NCBI GenBank assembly: GCA_025677825.1
Contig: JAIXMO010000041.1
Coordinates: forward strand, 62,001 to 126,000
Reading direction: 5' to 3'
DNA from: Helicostylum pulchrum
Taxonomy: Eukaryota > Mucoromycota > Mucoromycetes > Mucorales > Mucoraceae
DNA: 64,000 bases
Shown: positions 16,885 through 29,370 of the stretch, in pieces
How the letters are laid out: each line of letters starts with the position of its first letter
Position numbering within the stretch: the stretch's first letter is position 1
Position numbers and translations under genes: made by a program
Notes under the pieces: model-generated
The model's input: only the letters and a program-made list of their open reading frames with translations
What the model was told of the DNA's origin: nothing
Databases searched by the model: none

Positions 16885-19720
16885 CTAAGTCTTTTTGACA
16901 TCAACTTCATTGTCAATATTGGTTTGAAGCTCCTTGATCTTCTCCTTTACTAATAGCTTCCAATTGGGATCGGATTTATCAATAACAGAATGAGAAGAAG
17001 CATCACGCTTATCTTCAATGACGACATGGTTAGGTTCGTCCCATACTTCAATACGAGGACTCATGTGGTCGTTTCCAAGTTCAATGATTTGATCGTGGTT
17101 TTCTTCATGATGTGTAGGGAACATATTTTTCAAGGTATCGATTGTATTATTTTCATGAGCAGGAGTGACTTCTACAGTAGGCACGCCTTCTTGAGGTGGT
17201 GGTACATCTTCTACATTGTCTTTATGGTTTCTACGGAATAAGTTTCTTAAACCGCCAGTAGCAACAACACCACCGTGAGGTGAGGGTGAACTAGTAGCAA
17301 TACCAACATCTTCAGTTGCGGTTTCCTTATTACGATGCTTCCAACTTCTAAAACTTGAAACACTTGCTTCGTTCTTATCCGAGTTCATTTGTGCGGCACT
17401 GCCACTTCTAGGATTTACAGGTTCCAAGAATCGAATACTCTGAGATTCAGTGGTTGCAGCAGTAGGCATATGATGTTTGTTAAGTGGAGAAATTTTACCA
17501 GAGTCATTGTTGTGAGCTACTTCAGTTTCGTCAGATTCATCAGGTAAGAAATCTTCTTCGTTCAAACCATCGTAATCATCGTCATCATTCATATTAATAG
17601 CATAATTATCTGGAGTATTTTGTTGTTGAGGAGATTGTTGCTGTTGAATGGTATTTAAAAGAGTATTACGTTTTAATTGTAACATGGCTTCAGAATTTTG
17701 ATCTTGTTGACCACGCTCTTCTTCGTTTCTTCTCATATTGATTTGTTGTCCAAATTGTAATTTTGGTAAACGTAATACTTGACCGCTACCTGTACTTGCA
17801 ATGGATAATGTACGAGTACGAATACGGTTACCAATCTTGAATAACGGAATGGTAGTACCGTGTACCAATGTAGAAGATAGTACGATAAATAATACGACGG
17901 GTTTAATTAATTCAATCGTGACAGGCGGATTTTCACTTCCATGAAATATTTCTTCCATTTCTTCTTTGGCCACCATGGCTAAGAAAACGGCTCCAACACC
18001 CATAGGTCCAAACCATCCACTAAAAATAGCTTCACGGTAAGTCTTTAATGCAGGCATCACTGGTTTTAACAAGATTAAAATAGGTAAGCGTCTAAACAGT
18101 AAAATAAGAATAGCAAGCACAACTAATCTCCAAGCTGTCAATCCTAAATCTGCGTTTCCAAAATCTTCCCAAGGCTATACTCTTTAAGCATTAGTAAAAA
18201 AAAAGGAGGAATTTTAGGTGTAAATTCATAAACTTACAATAATGGCTCCAATATAAACAAATACAGCTAAATTCAACATCATATCAATGACATCTTGGAA
18301 ATGTGCTTCTTCTGTTTCTTGTCTGAACCAGTCATCCCAAGAAAAGGCATTACCAGCAACGAAACAAGCTAACAAATCATCACTACCAGAGAACCCAGTC
18401 ATACTCATCAAGAATAACTAGTCAAAAAGGATGAATATATATGTATACATACAACCAAAATAATAATAATAAAAAAACTTACAGCTAAAGCGATTGCAAA
18501 ACAAAGAAAAGATGGTTTATCGATTAAATGACTAAAAAGGGTTTTGGTTAGTAAAGTAGTAATCTGTAGATATTTCAAAGTGACACTTACTTTCTTTCGG
18601 ACCACTGTAATATCTTTCTTGCAACAAAACCAACGACTAAACCAATGATACAAGATAGTACAATTTGAAATAAGAGGGTGATATAAATCCACTTTCCAAT
18701 AGCAGTACCCACTTCAGGTTCACTGATCAAAAACAATGCGAAAAAAAGAAAAGGGAAACCCATACCATCATTTGCACCACTATCAGTAGAAATTAATACC
18801 TCTCTATACACTTTTTCTTTTTCTTTTTTACCTTTCTGCTGATAATGCATTTCGAATATGAGCAGGAACATGCTTTTCGGCGAATCGGCCTTTCACAACT
18901 GAGTTTGCTAAAATCTATAAAAAAATGATAACCCAATTAAAAATTAATATTACAAAAATGACCTCATTTGTTTATAGTGTCAACTTTACTGGATCAGTTG
19001 GACAAACACAAGCGGCAATCACAAGAGCATGAAGCTGAATAAAAAAAATATTTAGTACGTATACATGATCTATCCCCTTTTTTTTTTTAAAGCTTACATA
19101 GTTCAATGGTGGAACTAACCACCAAATAAATAATCCACTCACTAACCACATAAAGACCATCACGGGTAATAAAAACATGAACATCGTAAGCCATTCTTTC
19201 TTCATATAATGCCTTTTTTAAAAAAAAAGAAAAATAAAAGTAAGTTAAATATGTTGTCTAAAATAATTTTGAGTGACATGCATTACTTTGGAAGGTCAAT
19301 ACCGACGGCCATAACCTTAAAAAAAAAATAAAAAAAAATTGAGCAACATATTCTGATTTGAAACATTTTTGGGGGAAAAAAAAAGTTTTATAGCGTACTT
19401 GAATAGCAAGAATACATCTTGTCAACTCTTTTGTAATTTCATCACTATCATTCCAACTATTAGGATCGAATCCATTAGATACTAATGGTCCAGCAATAAT
19501 ACCTACAACAAGGGCGACGACTATAATGAACGAGTAAGTAATTAATTTTTTTTTTTAACAAAAAGAAATGATTTTAAATAGCTTTACATGCTTCAGATAA
19601 AAAGCAACGTTCTTTAATAAACATGGAAATAAAACCAAAGAAAACGATAAAACCACTTAGAATAGCAATTGCTATTGTAAATGTCGAGAACTCTCCCGGT
19701 ATAACATGTAAAGAGCCCAT
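16885..19720 (-). CDS. Na+(K+)/H+ antiporter, CPA1 fungal Nha1/Sod2 type
   Basis: Plasma-membrane cation/proton exchanger that expels alkali metal ions. Minus-strand exons: 19588-19720, 19399-19520, 19287-19315, 19098-19212, 18990-19034, 18832-18914, 18591-18779, 18483-18531, 18238-18417 and 16885-18174. They total 2235 nt, or 744 residues. The N-terminal 430 residues are a polytopic membrane domain with family hallmarks: AVGIDLPKHYM, VCPTDP, HIRNAL, SGANDG, GSDDLLACFVAGNAFSWDDWF and HFQDVIDM. The paired Asp of GSDDL corresponds to the transport residues of Sod2. The C-terminal 300 residues are hydrophilic, Asn/Asp/Ser-rich with a Gln stretch, as in the regulatory tails of Nha1 proteins. The gene is intron-dense in the membrane domain, while the tail is a single exon. 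Confidence 0.93.
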
Positions 19721-20846
19721 ATATAAAAATTTAAGCTTTTAAAAAATGATTTACACTTGTCTAAAAGAAGAAGGAAAAAAAATAAAAAAATAAAAAAATA
19801 GAAGAAAGAGAAAAGCAAGAATTAACAGAAACAAAAAAAAAAAAAAAAGAGGGACTTTGGGGCTTATTTTCCAAAGTCAGAATATAAAGCATTCCATGTG
19901 TGTAACCAGTCTTTCAACTTAAATCACCATTTTTGACTTAATCATGTCGCTTTGAGGCAAAATACCTTTTAAACTAAAAATTAGCACGAGGTACATTTTT
20001 ACTCTATATGTATATTTTTTAAAAAAAAATGTATATGTTTATCTTATTAGCGCTTAATCGGAATTACACACTCACCAAAAAATAAATAAATAAAAAAAGT
20101 ATCATGTGAATAATATACTTTTCAGTGTCTACAATTGTGTACATCTTTTTTTTTTCACCCAGTGATTTCATTTACGTCATGAATGACCCGAGAAAAAAAA
20201 ATTATTCGGCTTCAGGGATTGTTTCATCATATATACCTTCTAATAAGGTAAGCTAAAAAATCATAGGAATCTACTCTGTATAAAGACTCCAAACATAGAA
20301 AAAGGCTCTCATTCCGGTACAAACTAACAAGCTTCCTGTAAAATAATACTCCTCGTCTCATTTATATAATAATTGCAATTACGGGTAAATGAGTCAGGGA
20401 TACAGCGTAAAAAAAAATTATTCTGCTCTTTAAAAAAAACTTATAAATAATCAAATGCTTTTGGATCACGTATACAATGTCATTGGTGCTGAAACATTTT
20501 ATAGCGTGTACATATTAGACTGCGCTTACCTACACATAAATTGAAACAAAAAGGGTTTTCTTCAAGATCATTAACTGCGATTACATAACGGTAATTTTTT
20601 TTAAAGTTTGCGCTTAAGAATACATAAATAGTGTTTCAAAAGATCATCACGTCTGTGTTTGGATATTTGTATTTCGAAAAAATGCTGTGTGATACAAAGT
20701 TATATATTATTGCTGTAGAAATATATTTGATTTGTTTGCCATTCTACTCATTCTAGGCTGATCTGTACCCTTTCTTTTCTCCACAAATATATGTGTATAT
20801 TATCACTAAAGTACCAATAAAAAAATACTCTCGTGTTTTTACTTGT

Positions 20847-20883
<37 letters not shown>

Positions 20884-22320
20884 TCTACATAAACATTTAA
20901 AACCTGTTTTAATTCCTCTTTAAAATGTGCTCAGATGACACTATTTGCGTAGTGTATTGACAACATATTGCTTTTTGTGTTCAACACGCTTATAAACACG
21001 TACCATGGTAAACAAACAGACCGGTTACTTTTTTTCTAGGATCGTGGCAGAAAAAAAAAATATGCTTGCAGAAAAAGAAAAAAAAAAACCGGATTATATG
21101 ACAATACGATACTACCTTTTTTTTTTTTTTTGAAAGTACGATACACTGAAAAAATTGATCGTTTGTTTGTAGTTACATCTAATTTAAAAAAAAAAGATAC
21201 GCTGCAGATGAAACAGTCTTGTGAACTTTAACGTGTACTACCTCGCAAATTCTTTTTTTACGTGGTAATATTTACAACAAGATAGGAATTGTTGTCACCT
21301 ATCAATATATCAAGTTATGGCATTTTAGAGCCGCGGTTGCTACTTTTTTTTTTGCCGTCAGCATTACCGTCATAATAAATCGTTCGAAAAAATAATGAAT
21401 TACGATAAAACTAGTGCACACTAGCTAGGTGTATCTATTTTATCAAGTATGACCTTGCACAAAGCAATTGGTGATATATATTAATTGCGCTTTCAATTCG
21501 ACTAATTTATTAGCATACTAAACGATTTCCCCGATTGCATAAAGTAAAAGAGATTTATCTCACAAATACAAACTTGTGTTATCATTAATCTCTCTATATC
21601 TATCTGGGAAAAAGTTTTTTTTTTTTTTTTTTCGACTAAAAATAAGCATTTTTCTTCTTTTTTTCGTTACCAGTTTTTAAAATTACCAATTTAAGGAAAA
21701 CAAATTTCTGGCTTTGAAGAACAGAAACATTGTAACCCAGCTGTCAATCCTGTCAACGGTTCAGACAGGAGAAAATGACCCTCAACAACTATTTTATTTT
21801 TCTGCACACACCTGACCCTAAATATCTCTCTTGGGGAGAGAGTAATGCAAAAAAAATATAAATTAAACGTTTAGAGTATTTTGGCTCGTACGGTATGATA
21901 AAGAAAAGAACGATTATATTGTTAGTTATAGATATCATATCTAAACATATTTTGATCCGATAAATAGATCTAGTCTTTCTTTTTTTTTCACGTCTAAAAA
22001 AAAAAGAATATAATAGTATTATTAAGCCAAAAGCGTCACCGCTAACTATACATTGATCGTATGACTACTTGTACTACCTTTTGAAGTGTCAAAGTTTTGC
22101 TTCGCTATCAATACTCCTACAGCATCCGTCCATTAAAGAATACAACAATAAAAAAGATGATTGAAAGAAAATATCATATTGTCCTTTGGATTCAGCACAA
22201 AAAAAAAAAAAAACTTTTACCAGGAATTCCCCAACTTAATACAACGAGATTTAGTCTAACAAAGAGTGAAAACGAAACAATAAGCTCTAATAATAGTATT
22301 TTTTTAAAAAAGTACAACTG
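19721..22320. other. Gene-free AT-rich region upstream of the antiporter
   Basis: 2.6 kb without a supported gene. It is dominated by A/T runs and includes a (GA)n microsatellite at about 20851-20880. Reading frames are short, lack protein-like composition, and no chain of exons could be built. Confidence 0.45.
20851..20880. repeat. (GA)n microsatellite
   Basis: About 14 uninterrupted AG units in intergenic DNA. Seen directly; likely length-polymorphic. Confidence 0.9.
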
Positions 22321-22325
22321 CAAAC

Positions 22326-22630
22326 CCTGGCTGGGCTAAGTCACGGTTATCCTGTAGTTTGTTTTGCCGTGTAATAAATTAAATGTAAACTGCTGCGTTG
22401 TTCCAGCTCCGGGAGCAGTTTGGTAACTCGCACAATGTGTCGGGAGCCAACAGTTTTTCTGGTCGATTGTTATCCGTACTCCTATTAATAAGCGAAGAGC
22501 ATACAAGGACAGAGGCCTCCACGTTGGCTGTGCTCGGAAAACGGACTCTTCTTTAAAAAAAAAGAGAGAGAGAACGGCTAATGTCTGTCCCACTTTATAT
22601 GCTTTTTTTTTTTTTTTTTTTTTTTTTTTT
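22326..22630 (+). ncRNA. Candidate structured, T-terminated non-coding RNA or unidentified insert
   Basis: A block visibly richer in G and C than its surroundings that ends at a run of 28 T (22603-22630). On the plus strand it contains short perfect inverted repeats: AAACTGCT (22387-22394) with AGCAGTTT (22414-22421), CACGG (22342-22346) with CCGTG (22367-22371), and AGCCAAC (22445-22451) with GTTGGCT (22524-22530). The T run could be an RNA polymerase III terminator. I could not match it to 5S, U6, SRP, RNase P or MRP RNA. A 15-base word ending the block (TCCCACTTTATATGC) recurs at about 22912. A transposon fragment is the main alternative. Confidence 0.25.
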
Positions 22631-23965
22631 GTATTAAGTGTAAACTTTATTGATTCATTAAATGAGGGGAGACTTAAATAAAAAGACTAGTTGGGCAAGA
22701 AAAGTTGGATAATTGAGCTCCATTTTTCGGTAGTGGTATGATTTGACTTCAAATTATTAATGGCATTATTATGATCGTGTTGGAACATTTGATAAACAAC
22801 TATACTAGACCAGGATTTCTCCTGTATGACGCAAAACCAGTGGTATATCATTTGGTAACGGTTTCATCTTGTTTGATCCGCGTGTACCGGTTGTACTCGA
22901 TAAGCATGTTATCCCACTTTATATGCATGTATATTTTTAAAATAAAATACGTTACTTTATCTTGAACAATATTATCCTTTTTATTAAAAATATATAAATA
23001 AAACAAAAATACCCAAGTGTACCCTTCTGCTATTTTGGTTTTATAATTTTTGCACTGGCTATTAGCATTCTCTTAAAATAAAGTTATACGAGCATACTAC
23101 CGAAGGTAAAGTATAGAATTTTTGTCTCAATCTAATCCAGAAGCGCCTTATGTCTTTTGATGAAATGACAGGTTTTAGTTGTGTAACATAATATGTGATA
23201 TTACTTTTACTAACAAGTTTGATCTCTACATCAGAACAGTCTTTCTTTTTAAAATCATCGGCAAAAGTGTGGTACACGTTCTTTAAGTTTAACGACTTTA
23301 TTAATGACCATTCTCAGCTTGTAAAGTCATAGCAATTTGGATTTTGGCAGCTTCATATGCCGCAATTTGATATGCATTGTTTAATTATTATTTTTTTGGT
23401 GTAAAAGACGAATGACTCAAATAAGAGTATTTTTACTTTTGAATCATAGCACTTTTTTTCAACTAAAAATAAAAAACACTTCTATACCAGCTATGGAAAA
23501 CTTGATAGTTAGTGACAACTTTTTTTATTATCTTGGTTTGATTTTTATATATGTATATATATATATGTAAGTAAAATAATAGATATTTGAGCTTGTTCTA
23601 ATAACTGCCCGTTTCATTGGACATATTAGTCTAATGAAAATTGAAAAAGACAAAGATTAAAACCTAAATTGCGTTATAGTTTTAAGGGGAAAAAACTCAA
23701 ATTTGATGTTTGATTTATTTTTCTAAAAAAATGTGGTTGTAGATGGTAAATAATTAACAAAATATCGCTCGTTTCTTCGTTATGAAAGAAAAAAAAACAC
23801 AATATCTTTTACTTGACACTTTTTTCTTTTTACATAAAAGGCACAGATGCAACTGACGGAAAGATGTCATGCTGCAAAATTGACTACCTTTTTACCTGCA
23901 CGTGATGTTATAAATTCCTTTTATAAAGAAAGAAAATATTTTTTCATTTGTCTGCAAAGCTAAAA
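22631..23965. other. Intergenic region upstream of PARN, no gene seen
   Basis: 1.3 kb of AT-rich DNA. The short frames at 22771-22965 (plus) and 23062-23277 (minus) show no recognisable domain and no convincing splice partners. A TATA-rich palindromic run is at 23546-23567. Confidence 0.45.
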
Positions 23966-25725
23966 ATGGAGATCTCGAGACACCAATTTGCTCAAAAGCT
24001 TTCTTCGGTAGAAAAGGCTATTAAAGAGTGCGATGTGATTGCTATTGATACAGAGTTATCAGGTAACAATCCTTTCCCCCTCAAAGTATATTGATATGCA
24101 TGTATATTTAACGCGACTTACATGTTGTCAACTAGGTCTTCATCGTCCTAACACGCCTGTTCGACTTTATTCCATGAAGGATCGTTACATTGAATACAAG
24201 GAAGCAACTGAACGTTTTCTTATTATTCAATTTGGCATGTGTACTTTTAAATGGGATGAACCTTCTGGACGATATATTGCCAAACCTTTTAATTTTTACA
24301 TATTTCCAACCAGTATCACCGGTCAGGTTCAAACTAACCGAGTCTTTATGACCCAAGCACAAGCATTCGATTTTCTTGTAAAGCAGTCATTTGATTTTAA
24401 TAAGTGGGTATATCAAGGTGTTCCATACATGACCAGAGAGGAAGAGAAGATATATGTTGCTCAGGCACAAAAGAGATTAAATGATGATATGCCTGATATT
24501 CCTATCGATGATAAAGAAGCGGAATTCATGAAGAATGCAAGAGCTAAAATTGATGAATGGGTCGCAACCGAAAAGCCTGACGATCCTGAAGGCGTCAATA
24601 TTAATGCTAAAAATGCTTATCAAAGAAGATTGATTTACCAAGAAATCAGAAAGTATGAAGGCCTCACAGCCATTGGTATGCAAGGCTTTATTCGTGCTCA
24701 AAAGTTTACTCAAAAGCAAGAAGAGGAACGTACAAAAGAAAAATTGGAAAAGTTTGAAAAGGATTTAACTACTGCTATTGGATTTAGAAAAGTAATTGAT
24801 ATGATCTCTGATTCTGGAAAGACTGTAGTTGGACATAACATGTTATTAGATGTTTGTCATATGATTGGTCAATTTGTTGAACCTTTACCTGACACCCTTA
24901 CTGATTTCAAGTCTCTTGCTCATCGTTTATTCCCAAGGTAATTATTATTGTTTTATATGTATATATTATTATCCCGTTTTTTTTCTTAAAAAAACTAGTA
25001 TGATAGACACAAAGAATATGTGTATTTCTGAACCAGAATTACAAACTATCTTTGGTACTTCAACTGCCTTGGAACAATTACGGTTTGAAACCAGCAAAAA
25101 TATATTTAGTAACCCTCGCATCGATATGCATCCTGAGTTTCCTCGTTATATTACTGATATGGCTCATGAGGCTGGTTATGATGCTTACATGACAGGTGCA
25201 GCATTCTTAAAATTAACTTCCTTTTTGGATAAAAGTCGTAACCCAGAAAAGTACCCTGATGTCGAAGAAGAAGAGAAAGTTGAAGAAGAACCTAAAGCTA
25301 AAAAAACAGATGCAGATGGTTGGGATATAAGTGATCATGAAGAAGATAATGAATGGAATTTGGAAGAGGAAGAGGTGTATAATTATGGATCTACTCGCGT
25401 TGATTTAATAAATGCCAATGGAAGTATGGATAACGTATTAAAAAATGTAAATAATAAGGTAGCTATTGTTCGTACTGCTTATGATTATTTTGATTTCGTA
25501 AGCCCTGAAGTTATCACTCCTCAAAGTAATGTAATTCGTGTATCTTATCCATCTGGAACTGAATTTACAAAAGAAACTGCCTCAAGGTTATTCTCAAAGT
25601 ACGGCAAACATATAGTTGAACCTAATGATGATATGTCATCTTATGTTGTTTTCGAAAACCTTAAGGAAAATATACAAGATGTAGAAAATTTTATTATTGA
25701 ACCTGTTTCTAAACATCTCGAATAA
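23966..25725 (+). CDS. Poly(A)-specific ribonuclease PARN (DEDD/CAF1 family)
   Basis: 3'-to-5' deadenylase that trims mRNA and small-RNA poly(A) tails. Exons 23966-24062, 24136-24937 and 24999-25725 total 1626 nt, or 541 residues. The DEDD catalytic residues are all present: Asp28 and Glu30 in VIAIDTELSG (the same numbers as in human PARN), Asp in VGHNMLLDVCH, and Asp in HEAGYDAYMTG. The R3H-like insertion between the nuclease halves is Lys/Glu-rich and helical here. An acidic stretch (about residues 400-440, EEEEKVEEE and DHEEDNEW) precedes a C-terminal RRM-like segment with VIRVSYPSG. Many model yeasts lack PARN, so its presence fits an early-diverging mould. It converges on the GH3 gene, with only one base between the stop codons. 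Confidence 0.92.
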
Positions 25726-25726
25726 A

Positions 25727-28378
25727 TTAATTAACTATATTAAAATCAAATTCTTGTTCTCCAATCAACACTTTAACAGGACCATTATCAATTGTATCAC
25801 TTGCAATATCGTCCACTCCGGTATATTGAAATAATTCAGCATTCACTGTAAATACCACTTCTTTTGTCTCTCCAGCAGGTATAAATACCTTTTTAAACCC
25901 TTTTAAGAGTTTGGCTGGTGGTGTAACACGACGGAATGGTTGTTTAACATACATTAAAACTGTTTCTTTACCATCTACTGGACTGTTGTTGGTAACCTGA
26001 ACTACAATTTCCTTTTCTGGCTCGCCTACGACCAAACTTTGCATTGGTTCTTGATTTTCTTGACCTAAATATGTAATATTATTGTATTCAAACTTGGAGT
26101 AACTAAGACCATGACCAAATTCATAAAGAGGGTCCCAAACATCACTGACTGGTCTCCAATAATTGAGATTAACATCACCAGCATATTTAGGATATGTATA
26201 AGGTAATTTTCCTGAAGGGTTGACTTGACCGAACAAAACTTCTGCAATAGCCTTACCTCCCCAAGGTCCGGGAAGATAAGCTAATAAAATAGCATCAGAG
26301 TCTTCTTGAATCGTATCCATCACACGTGGTCTACCTTCTAAAAGAACTGTAATTAATGGTATATCTGTTGATTTCGAAAGTTTGGCCACTTGATCAACTT
26401 GTCCTTGAGGCAATCTTATATCGTGAATATTTCCTGGTACTTTATATAAAGAAATGTTAACCCCGTTTTTTTAAAAAATAAATAAATAAAACAAAGTGTC
26501 TTCTTACATTCCGAGTAGACGTGTTCTCCAATACAAACAACAACAGCATCAAAATCTTTGGATAACTCAATGACCTCGTCCATGTTGTCATTTACCCCGT
26601 TAATGTCAAATCCATTCATATATTCTACTTGTACTCCGTCAGGTGCAGAAGATTGCATACCTTTAATGACACTAATACCCTTTTCGTAGAATTGGCTATC
26701 ATTTACTTTACCATGCCAATGGTCATCGGTAGGACTAGTAAAAAGAAACTTATGTAGGTTATACAATGTATATACTTTTCTATAAAAAAAAAGAAGGGAT
26801 CTTTACCCTTGCCAATCAATTGTCCAACCACCACTTAGATGACCAAAGTTGTTGCCAGTAGGGCCGATAACCAAGACCTTCTTTACATCTTTGCTCAACG
26901 GCAAAGCATTATTTTCGTTCTTTAATAATGTCAAAGACTCTCTAGCAGCATTCAAGGCGACCTCTACATCATCCGCGTTACCTGTTAATTTTTGAAGGTC
27001 TCTATTTGCTTTCCAACCGTCGGTTTCCAATAACCCAACATCCTTCTTTAATTGAAGTAGTCTGGCAACTGATTCATCAATACGGTCCATTGTAATACGG
27101 CCGTCCTTTACCAGCTCCATCATAGAGTCAAAAAAGATGACATCCTGCGGTACCATAGACATATCAATACTTGTATCGGCAATTGCCATACGTACAGCTT
27201 CTTTATGTGTAGCGGCAACTCGATGTGTCGTATGCAAATTTTCGATTTCTTTCCAATCTGTTACAAGCATACCTTCAAATTTCATCTTTTCACGTAAAAG
27301 CTTTTGTAAATACTTGTTGGAGGAAACAACTGGCTCTCCGTTCACATCAATATAACTTTCCATTGCTGTTGCAACACCTGCATCGATAGCAGCTTGGAAA
27401 CCAGGAACGAAATAATCATTTACTGTTCTATCTGATACAACAGTTGAGTCGCGATCTTGTCCACTAAACGCTAAAATTAAATTGACTTATCATATGCAAA
27501 AAAAAAACATAAGTTACCTCCAGGGTGCGCCATAAGCAATAAAATGTTTCATACAGGCTGCAACCTTTGTACGATCTGATTTATATTTTCCTTGGTATCC
27601 TCGAATTGCTGCTGCTCCCAAGATGGAAGAAAGATGAGGATCTTCTCCGTAGTTTTCATAAACACGAGGCCATTGTTTGCTTACAGGAATATCTAACACG
27701 GGCGCAAAAGTCCACTGTACACCAGCAGCTCGGGTATCTCTTGCAGTAATAGATGCAGATTCGTAAGCAAGTTCAGGGTTAAAACTAGCAGCAATATTAA
27801 TTCCGTGAGGAAATATGGTAGCTACCAAAAAAAAAGGGGGAAACAAATCAGAATATCTTTCTTTTTAAAACTTTCTCTTACTTACTGTTAGCTACATAAT
27901 GAGCGCCATGAATATGATCTAAACCATAAATAATTGGGATTTTAAATGTAGAATTTACTGATAATGTAATTTCTTGGATTTCTTCAATGATCTTTGCGTA
28001 ATCGGCAGAATCATAATTATCACCATTTCTAAAAGACATAGAATAATTAGTATTGGTACAATTTAAAAAAATAGTCATGTACCTTGCCAATTGGTTCAAA
28101 TAAGACCCAACATAGTAGTTTTTAGCATAATATTCTACGGCTGTACGATTTAACCTTCCGTCTGCATTCAAAACTAGATCTTGATTAATCTGTGTCATTT
28201 GGCCAATTTTTTCTTCTACAGTCATTTTATCAATCATGTCTAAAATATCTAGATCGATAGGTTCAGGTCTATCGTATTCATTGTATTCTAATGTGCCGTA
28301 CGTATGGTGATCATTCAATATCGCGGTCACGTAAGAGACCAGCGATAAGATTAGTATACTTTTCGTAATTGAAATCAT
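25727..28378 (-). CDS. Secreted GH3 beta-glucosidase
   Basis: Releases glucose from the non-reducing ends of beta-glucosides. Minus-strand exons are 28083-28378, 27886-28028, 27518-27821, 26807-27463, 26508-26734 and 25727-26439 (2340 nt, 779 residues). The chosen ATG at 28376-28378 begins a hydrophobic signal peptide (MISITKSILILSLVSYVTA); an upstream frame extension exists but would bury it. The GH3 N-terminal barrel has EEKIGQMTQ, FAPVLDIP, YGEDPHL, ACMKHFIAYG and the nucleophile Asp in MLVTDWKEI. The C-terminal alpha/beta sandwich has LTLLKNENNALPL, GEHVYSE, PGPWGGKAIAEVLFG and the substrate-side YEFGHGLSYSKF. A fibronectin-III-like domain ends the protein. The third intron's acceptor was set by keeping the conserved SGQDR in frame. 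No carbohydrate-binding module or membrane anchor is visible. Confidence 0.93.
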
Positions 28379-29370
28379 TGTATACACGTAAAGAAGAAGG
28401 TATATATTAAAAAAATACTGAATAACTGATTTATATACCAATTATTTTAGTAACATTTCCACGTACGCGCATTTATTAATAATTTTAAAAACAGCATTCA
28501 AAGTGAGTATCGTCATATTTGACTATGTTACTGGATTGTTTATATTATTAATCTAGTACCCTAAAAAACATTGAGATAAGCAATATGTACCCTACTGCAT
28601 CATTAGCAAGTGTATTTTTGTAGACTATTTTTGCCCTGGTCAAAATGTAACTATAAATGACAAATTGTTACATGTGTTTGTAATTTAACGGCCCTTTAGA
28701 ATACATCTAAACAGTACACATTCTTACAAATCATCCCAAAAAGATTTTTTTATTGTAACTCCACATGATGTATACAAACATATTACAATATGGTCTATCA
28801 CACGTTAAACAATCGTAAATCAGGTCCGGCAATCATTCTCCATATGCCAAGGTAAAAGGGAAAAAAAAATTTCCCTCAGTGTGGCTATAAGATTACCGAG
28901 AATGATAGGAATGCTTAGTTTACACATATATTGATATGTTCATTTTTCAAATGTATTATAAACTTTATATATATATGCGTCAATAGGAAAGTATATGCTG
29001 TATGTAAAGTACCCGATTTAATATGGTATCAGGGGATGGTAGGGGACGCCTATCGCAATAGAGAGTACTAATCGCATAATCAGTGGTCAAGAGTTAAAAT
29101 ATTTTTATATTTACATGTATATCGTGTAACGTATAAAAGGAATTTAATGTAGAAAAAAATAAGCTATAATCTACACAGCAAATCAATTTGTTCATTAACG
29201 TACAGTATGTAGTGGTTCCACTACTAAACGATTAGCGTACCTTTTTTGGTAAAAGACAAATGAGAAGGAAACCGTTTGTATGCGGAAGTTTCACCCTTTA
29301 GTAACGAATAAGCTTTTAGGAACCTGTTGCCCCAAGGCAATGTTATGCTTACCTGCTACCGATGCCGCCG
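28379..29370. other. Intergenic region upstream of the GH3 gene
   Basis: About 1 kb with no supported gene. A nine-base TGGTATCAG word at 29024-29032 equals the start of a typical Copia-type tRNA-iMet primer-binding site, but no matching LTR or retroelement protein is seen. Confidence 0.4.

Noticed and set aside
22336..22593. 85-codon minus-strand frame over the GC-richer block
   Set aside because: It lacks an ATG at its start (GTG only), shows no domain, and is better explained by the block's higher GC content.
28379..28441. Longer N-terminus for the GH3 protein beginning upstream of 28378
   Set aside because: It would precede a textbook signal peptide with a Tyr/Phe-rich non-conserved stretch; the downstream ATG is preferred.
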